Assembly (NCBI GenBank): GCA_018676675.1
Contig: JABHEG010000066.1
Location: 47,338 to 111,337, forward strand
Source of the DNA: Lentisphaerota bacterium
GTDB lineage: Bacteria; Verrucomicrobiota; Lentisphaeria; Oligosphaerales; JABHEG01
DNA: 64,000 nt
Direction: 5' to 3'
The notes under the pieces were generated by a model. It searched no databases. It saw only the letters and a list, made by a program, of their open reading frames with translations, and was not told where the DNA came from. The position numbers were made by a program, and so were the translations under genes. Below, piece by piece: positions 60,301-64,000 of this stretch. Every line of letters starts with the position of its first letter. Position 1 is the stretch's first letter.

Positions 60301-61314
60301 GAGATGATACCAGACACCGGTTTCCATCGGCGCGCTGGACCGGGCCTTGGGCCCCCATGATCCGTTCAGATTCACGAAAAAGGCGAACCGCCCCCCTTCC
60401 GGAAGTGAATCGACGCGAAGCAGGTACTCGCCGTCCTTCGTGGCGATGGGCCGGTAATCGGCTGATTCTCCGTCGAAGCGAACCCAGCACTCTATTCGCA
60501 GGTTCGGCGCCAACTGCAGGTCCGGGCTGCTCGGCACGAGGCCGGGCTCCGCCCCGGAAAGCAATGCCGATCCGGCATGCCCGGGCACGAAACGTGCCCC
60601 TACCATCTCGATATCGTGCCCCTGGCCCGAGTCGTCCCGAAGCCCGCCATCGAATGTCCAGTGTCCCACCAGCATATCGGGAGCCGTGGTATCAGGCTTC
60701 CGCATGACGGGATTCTCGATGCGAAGGTCGTCAATCATCCCGCCAAAGGCACCGATCTCGAGGGGCTTGGTCGTGGGGCTGCTCTCCCCTCCACGCGCGA
60801 CCCTCGCTTCCTCGCCATTGACCTCGAGCGTGGCCTCGCGTCCGTCCCACTGCGCGATCACATGATACCAGACGCCCGTCTGCATCGCTTCCGCCGAAGA
60901 AACACGCGGCTCCCAGGACCCGCCCAGATTCACGAAAAAGGAAAATCGGCCTCCTTCCGAAACGGGATCGACGCGCAGCATGTACTCGCCATCCTTGCGG
61001 ATTATGTACTGGTATCCTCTCGGTTGCTTCGCGAACGTGATCCAGAAGTCGAGGCGCAAACCCGGTGTCAGTTCCAGCTCCGGGAGGCCCGGAACTTCCA
61101 CATATTCGCTGTCAACCTGCAATGCCTGTCCGCGGTGCCCGGGAACGAAGCGCACCCCCTTTGCGGCGATATCGCGGCCCCATTCCGACGCGTCCCGAAG
61201 GTCGCCGTCGAACGTCCAGTGCGCCACAACCGGGGCGTCGCCAAAAGACTGCTGGTGAGAACAACCCACAAAAGCAATGACACAGGCAAGAATGCCAACC
61301 GTACGCAGATTCAC
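57352..61314 (-). CDS. Large lipoprotein with tandem LamG, beta-helix and PKD domains
   Basis: A 1320-aa protein starting with GTG (GGAG nine bases before). The N-terminus MNLRTVGILACVIAFVGCSH ends in a lipobox with Cys18. Two LamG domains (about 27-205 and 213-390) are close copies of one another. A beta-sandwich (about 410-550) and an Ig-like segment lead to a right-handed beta-helix (about 670-1010; DSVGGVNANAGTSPDAAWRD then repeated IFRNCTF / LIDRCTF / IEIRNSRF rungs). A PKD-like domain (about 1075-1170) and a final CBM-like sandwich follow. Beta-helix plus LamG is typical of polysaccharide lyases or epimerases held at the cell surface, but active-site residues cannot be assigned. It lies alone on the minus strand, convergent with the MBOAT operon. 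Confidence 0.8.
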   Translation of the reverse strand: MNLRTVGILACVIAFVGCSHQQSFGDAPVVAHWTFDGDLRDASEWGRDIAAKGVRFVPGHRGQALQVDSEYVEVPGLPELELTPGLRLDFWITFAKQPRGYQYIIRKDGEYMLRVDPVSEGGRFSFFVNLGGSWEPRVSSAEAMQTGVWYHVIAQWDGREATLEVNGEEARVARGGESSPTTKPLEIGAFGGMIDDLRIENPVMRKPDTTAPDMLVGHWTFDGGLRDDSGQGHDIEMVGARFVPGHAGSALLSGAEPGLVPSSPDLQLAPNLRIECWVRFDGESADYRPIATKDGEYLLRVDSLPEGGRFAFFVNLNGSWGPKARSSAPMETGVWYHLIAQWDGVEAMLEVNGEKSGIRRSGVSEPADRPLEIGTPGAVIDELRIHNSVALRLQKLRAMAAAAPPGGSQALDHFGQGAGWPGWVGMSGADVTTSGGKLEAVLADSDAMIVTPALDLDLTQRGYVCCDLSCRTARTATLTFVTDAGHGMVPLPLWSTARTSIVDLSTAPNWHGRLKLLAISVPGVRPHDIQLENVWISGKPKGKPFLYVRNLAQGGAILRVGRQEKIIAVVHSLGMEAQGAAARLVLPPGVRSLGDTVRELGAMPTGTTRIAEWTVVADSETSGSAEVVLTAANFAPSSERCRLAFRPAETPLAISVPTTGGTKAVTYYIDSVGGVNANAGTSPDAAWRDFTNINGKTLGPGERLRIKRGSVINQELQVSARGTVDSWAEIGPYGRGARPAIRRNWDIRDRCALIRDPDYLWIHGLRVTCAAKGLIVSYTKSGHAGLLIEDCIASHIEGLYLPDNHGIPEWRGQPGPEGDGASSAGIAVVGARCEGVTICDCEMFHTSRGFRVSQLPAKRAVLDRIFCHGCYAHNTSPHPVLIGGSLVRNSIFDASGGHASRGTMGIMLGSPRGLIFRNCTFRNMPDSGSYDQGGIDFEAGGNGCLIDRCTFENNAGAGVEVLGLKSPQCRNIEIRNSRFIKNNWVKKSHGPAEIYVWGNKKPDPRVCCSTGTIHNNGYVLLPGVEFFVNAAPDLTWWTLQGNVQYATAKELRDAMPHNDPPVVDAGPDLYSDQATVQLTGRASDDGRPAVGNLNVRWEVIEGPANVVFENEAAPATRATFAKPGDYLLRLVGDDGELWLSDRVAVHVLSRGTRVLNAWEFNRQLDKEGWSEADLGTRERKTGSKSYQVSKPVKHVSGGYYIVAVEDSPDAHLLSPDDLTVDLTRHETIRIRFQNHTPATRMRFAFTTHTDPAWSDANSKTFDVVTNDNGPREYSVDMSTVPGWTGRLKRLRLDLATGEALTGTCRIDYIRVDRVAAPEAL
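60145..61240 (-). repeat. Tandem duplication of a LamG-encoding unit (about 560 bp)
   Basis: Within the lipoprotein gene, two successive units encode near-identical domains: HWTFDGDLRD / HWTFDGGLRD, EGGRFSFFVNL / EGGRFAFFVNL, TGVWYHVIAQWDG / TGVWYHLIAQWDG, and PLEIGAFGGMIDDLRI / PLEIGTPGAVIDELRI. The DNA is also visibly similar at an offset of about 560 bases. This is an internal duplication of fairly recent date. Confidence 0.8.
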
Positions 61315-61790
61315 CGAAACAGCTCCAGATTTGGTCTGTCAAGTATAGGGATTCACTCGCCAATCACGGGCGTGAAGATAGGGCAATGTGGATAAAGGGG
61401 CAAATGGCGCATAGAGGCAGGCTTTGGGATCTGCACTCCAGAGACATCCCGATTGGTGATGCTTTACGCAATCAGCCGGGAACGCTAATTCCAGGGCCTA
61501 CGCCCCCCTCTCTCTACATCCACGCGTCGCGCTTCGCCTCAAGTCCGTCTGAGATCTCTATCATAGCACCACCCCCATATTGGCTGTCATTCCTGTAGGA
61601 TATTTGCAGCACCGTGGTCAGACCAAGACCCGCTTGCCAGGCCCAGCCTACGGTGCTATATGTGCATGGGGACAAGGAGATCCGCCGTCAATGACACGAA
61701 CTCACCCCCTCCCCGACGGGGAGATGTCCAAAACTGCAGAGTCACTTGTTGGCTGCGTGAATCATAGGAGAGACGATCGTCGTCACACTG
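61315..61790. other. Intergenic region, mostly featureless
   Basis: Between the divergent lipoprotein gene and the right-hand genes. Apart from the promoter-like site at 61634-61662 and a small hairpin CTCCCC-GAC-GGGGAG (61709-61723), nothing stands out. A 50-codon frame from ATG 61691 has AAGGAG ten bases upstream, but its product (with a CHHC motif) is otherwise unremarkable and I do not call it. TTGACA on the minus strand near 61344 lacks a matching -10 box. Confidence 0.4.
61634..61662 (+). promoter_or_regulatory. Predicted promoter for the right-hand gene pair
   Basis: TTGCCA (61634-61639), 17 bases, TATATG (61657-61662): a good match to the housekeeping consensus and correctly placed to transcribe 61791-64000, with a start near 61670. 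Confidence 0.5.
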
Positions 61791-62150
61791 GTGTGCTGTG
61801 CCATCACTGCATGTACGAAGAGAGAAGATGCCACGTTGCCTGAGGAACGACGAATTGAGAAGAGAGGTAGTGCCTGCGATGTCTGTGGGCATGCCCTTGA
61901 AGACCACAGGACGAGCGCCTTTGGCGACCTGCCAACTGAAGGGCGGATGTGCTGCCCGACCGAGGGATGTGAGCGTCATTCCGAGAAGGGAGCCTGTTCA
62001 TCCGCCTGCGACTCAGGCCGGGAATGTGGTATGGGCCACCAGGGAGGCCACCGGTTTGGAGGGGAGAGCCACTGGACGACTGTGTCAGCAAGTGCGCCCC
62101 CTCTCAAAGGTGGCATCAGGAAACACATGGAAGAAGTGCTTGATGGCTAA
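61791..62150 (+). CDS. Doubtful small Cys-rich protein, coupled to the next gene
   Basis: A 119-codon frame from GTG with paired cysteines (CDVCGH, CCPTEGC, CSSACDSGREC), which could bind metal. In its favour, its stop overlaps the start of the next gene as ATGGCTAA, the usual sign of translational coupling, and a promoter lies upstream. Against it, the only start is a GTG with AGGAG too far away (about 20 bases), and the composition is not clearly coding. Just upstream the same frame encodes a hydrophobic stretch (IVVTLVCCAITAC) resembling a lipoprotein signal, but no start codon precedes it. I give it low weight. Confidence 0.3.
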   Translation: MCCAITACTKREDATLPEERRIEKRGSACDVCGHALEDHRTSAFGDLPTEGRMCCPTEGCERHSEKGACSSACDSGRECGMGHQGGHRFGGESHWTTVSASAPPLKGGIRKHMEEVLDG

Positions 62151-64000
62151 TAAGAAACGACACAAATCGAGTGTACACAGCAGAAAAAAACCAAGGAAGG
62201 GCAAGCACCGGCGGCAATCAGACATATCCAAGATCCTTAGCGTACCAGGTGGTGCCCAACGGGTCAGGGCTGCCTATTTCACCCGCCTCTCTCCCGGTGC
62301 CATCCGCGCAAACGTGCCTCGAGTTCTTAGGCACCCGTTCTTTGACCCTCTCATCAACCTGACAGCAAAAGGTGACGTAAAGAACGTCTATGGCAACGTC
62401 GCTCCCCATACCGACATGGCATCCAGCGCCGGCTGGATTGTTGGTCTTCTCCTCCATCACAAAGACAAGCTCAGCACATTCTGCTCTCTTGAAGACCGTC
62501 TAACGGCTGCCATCCTGCGTGAACGACATGCAAAGAGCATGGCGCTTCTTGATGAAATCGATGCAGTGTGTGGCCTATCAATCTGGTCGATAGGTGTACG
62601 CGGAGCTGTGTGCAAGGCGGGGAACCTCCACGACGCTGCCCAAGCATTCCTGAGCAGCGCTCTAAACGACTGCCCAGATTCCGGCCTTTTCCAGGTGATT
62701 GCAAGGAATGTCATGAACAGAGCAGATGACAGCTCCATGTTCATCTCGAGCAGCGTCTCGCTGCGTAAGCAGGTTCTCCGCAGCTTCCATGGCGAGTTGA
62801 GAGATATTCTTATCTACAAATTGGTACCACGGGATTTCGCATTTGGCTATAGGGTCGATTTCGAGAATGTCCTGAACTTCGAGAAGAACGCCTCCATCGT
62901 TGATGCCTACAAAGCCTTGCTTGATTTGTGCTCACACGCACTTGGATCCGAAGAAGAGCAAATGCGAGAAATCGCACAGGATGCCATTACCCGGCTTGCC
63001 GGCGAAATCGCAGACAACATCACCGACGGGCTTGCGTCATGTTACGGCATCAAGAGACCTTGGCGCCATGCAGGACCGGCCTTCCACATCGTCGACTCCT
63101 ATAGTGCAGGCCACTACGCTGATGTCTGCAACGCCGCAAGGCGCCGTGCCCCCGCTCCCCCAAGTTGCACGGAATTTGAGGTGATCGCCAAGGCAGCGGT
63201 CAGGACTCAGACGAATCCCTATGAAGGGTTCATGGGTGAATTGCATTCCGATCTTGTTGATGTCCTTTCGAAAGGGGCAGGCTATCTCAAGGCTCTGTCC
63301 AGACTTCTCACGATCTGCCACACGTACCGCGAAATTTCGTGGTTCCGGGAGCTCCATTTTCTCATTTCCCGTGAGAGCATCTACATCGACCGGAGTACGG
63401 ATTCACACCTGGCAACCTTGTCCGCAGCGTACTCTGCAGTCAACACACCGCGCAAAGCACTCTACCTTCCGGAATCGCTCCGCGGTCCCTATCTACAATC
63501 TTGCAGAGCTGCGATTGGTCCGTCTCTCTCTCTTGACCTCCTGGCAGCAGTTGAGGGTCGGGAAGCGAGTATTCTAAACACCCCAATCTTCGACGATCTC
63601 GAGGAAGAACGTGCCAGGAAATATGAAGCCCTCATGCGGTTGGAGCAAGACGACACGCGTGCTGCCATCCCCCTGTTGATTCAGCTTTCAACCAGCGATG
63701 ACGAACTCATCGCAAATGAAGCGACGAAAATGCTGACCGATGCATACATCGATGTTGGCGAGACGGAGAAAGCCATCGGCCTGTTCGTTGCCGCATCACT
63801 AAGGAATACTAACGTCGTCCCCCTTTTTGACACTCAGCGAATATGCCAAGCGGCAAGAGATGCCATTTCTGGCTTTGAGCGCAGAATTCGGTTGGATCAA
63901 GCGGTGTTCTTGAGGATGTGCAGCGCGATCTCGATTGGAGCCGGTCTTTTGCGCAGGGCAGCGCGTGTCTTTCGAGACAGTCCACTGCCCGCTTTCCGAG
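62143..64000 (+). CDS. Large unknown helical-repeat protein, 3'-truncated by window end
   Basis: An uninterrupted frame of 619 codons reaching the right edge. I do not recognise the family. It begins with a very basic segment (MANKKRHKSSVHSRKKPRKG) that could bind nucleic acid. The rest is mostly helical and resembles TPR-like arrays (AIPLLIQLSTSDDELIANEA, LTDAYIDVGETEKAIGLFV). No signal peptide or membrane helix, so cytoplasmic. GGAAGAAG lies about 9 bases before the ATG. The same frame stays open upstream to 61768, so a longer N-terminus is possible. Base composition is AT-richer than the carbohydrate genes. Large TPR-like proteins of this look sometimes sit in defence or other accessory islands; that is only a hint. 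Confidence 0.8.
   Translation, partial: MANKKRHKSSVHSRKKPRKGKHRRQSDISKILSVPGGAQRVRAAYFTRLSPGAIRANVPRVLRHPFFDPLINLTAKGDVKNVYGNVAPHTDMASSAGWIVGLLLHHKDKLSTFCSLEDRLTAAILRERHAKSMALLDEIDAVCGLSIWSIGVRGAVCKAGNLHDAAQAFLSSALNDCPDSGLFQVIARNVMNRADDSSMFISSSVSLRKQVLRSFHGELRDILIYKLVPRDFAFGYRVDFENVLNFEKNASIVDAYKALLDLCSHALGSEEEQMREIAQDAITRLAGEIADNITDGLASCYGIKRPWRHAGPAFHIVDSYSAGHYADVCNAARRRAPAPPSCTEFEVIAKAAVRTQTNPYEGFMGELHSDLVDVLSKGAGYLKALSRLLTICHTYREISWFRELHFLISRESIYIDRSTDSHLATLSAAYSAVNTPRKALYLPESLRGPYLQSCRAAIGPSLSLDLLAAVEGREASILNTPIFDDLEEERARKYEALMRLEQDDTRAAIPLLIQLSTSDDELIANEATKMLTDAYIDVGETEKAIGLFVAASLRNTNVVPLFDTQRICQAARDAISGFERRIRLDQAVFLRMCSAISIGAGLLRRAARVFRDSPLPAFR

Noticed and set aside
61691..61843. 50-codon frame with AAGGAG ten bases upstream and a CHHC motif
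   Set aside because: Short, no family resemblance, and overlapped by the other doubtful frame; kept only as a note.
61828..62142. Upstream extension of the last gene, with SGNTWKKC before its start
   Set aside because: The extension is Arg/Pro/Gly-rich and does not read like protein; a SEC-C motif would need frameshifts. The start at 62143 has a ribosome site and an overlap signature.
1..64000. tRNA, rRNA, CRISPR arrays, replication origin
   Set aside because: Looked for conserved tRNA loops, rRNA stretches and regular spaced repeats; none recognised by eye. A covariance-model scan would settle small RNAs.

Overview
The window looks like a chromosomal stretch from an uncultured, GC-rich bacterium of the PVC superphylum (Lentisphaerota, Kiritimatiellota, Verrucomicrobiota or Planctomycetota) or a close ecological equivalent such as Hydrogenedentota. 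This is an inference. It rests on the very large secreted multidomain glycan-active proteins, LamG and right-handed beta-helix domains, HEAT-fused hydrolases, duplicated FAD-oxidoreductases and an ECF sigma / FecR-LamG pair, together with the absence of SusC/SusD or any TonB receptor. No rRNA, tRNA, CRISPR array or complete insertion sequence was recognised. A 3-way-junction repeat upstream of the FAD gene resembles dispersed repeats I remember from Verrucomicrobia (unverified).

Layout. 1-38533 is a long, almost entirely plus-strand run of carbohydrate genes. It holds a truncated GH106-like hydrolase, a serine beta-lactamase-like hydrolase, a GH20-like lipoprotein with a CBM9 domain, an M23-like protein, a heparinase II/III lyase, a minus-strand alpha/beta esterase, an SGNH esterase, a TIM-barrel/HEAT protein, a beta-helix protein, a 1633-aa GH2 protein, a double FAD-oxidoreductase, a GHL10-like hydrolase, a BNR sialidase-like protein, a GH-A glycosidase, and then an enolase-superfamily dehydratase, a D-2-hydroxyacid dehydrogenase and a threonine-aldolase-type PLP enzyme. 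38643-42854 encodes a lyase-like toroid protein fused to a Ca-binding beta-propeller. The genes together suggest external attack on a complex, esterified, uronate- or deoxysugar-rich polysaccharide followed by cytoplasmic sugar-acid catabolism; no transporter is visible.

43270-56992 is a different unit built around one divergent promoter region at 49772-49938. Leftward run an ECF sigma factor, a membrane FecR anti-sigma-like protein with an external LamG domain (ATGA overlap with sigma), and a 1432-aa secreted LamG protein. Rightward run an MBOAT O-acyltransferase, a protein with two AlgJ/AlgX-type SGNH domains fused in tandem, and a secreted TolB-like propeller protein with a LamG domain. 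The LamG domain is of the same subfamily in three of these genes. I regard this as the best candidate for an undescribed system: a surface-glycan sensing circuit coupled to O-acetylation of an exopolysaccharide.

56993-64000 holds a MITE-like inverted-repeat element, a minus-strand 1320-aa lipoprotein (tandem LamG, beta-helix, PKD), a gap with a promoter-like site and a doubtful small Cys-rich ORF, and a large unknown helical-repeat protein of lower GC that runs off the right edge. Lower-GC stretches at 31391-35005 and after about 62143 may be more recent arrivals.
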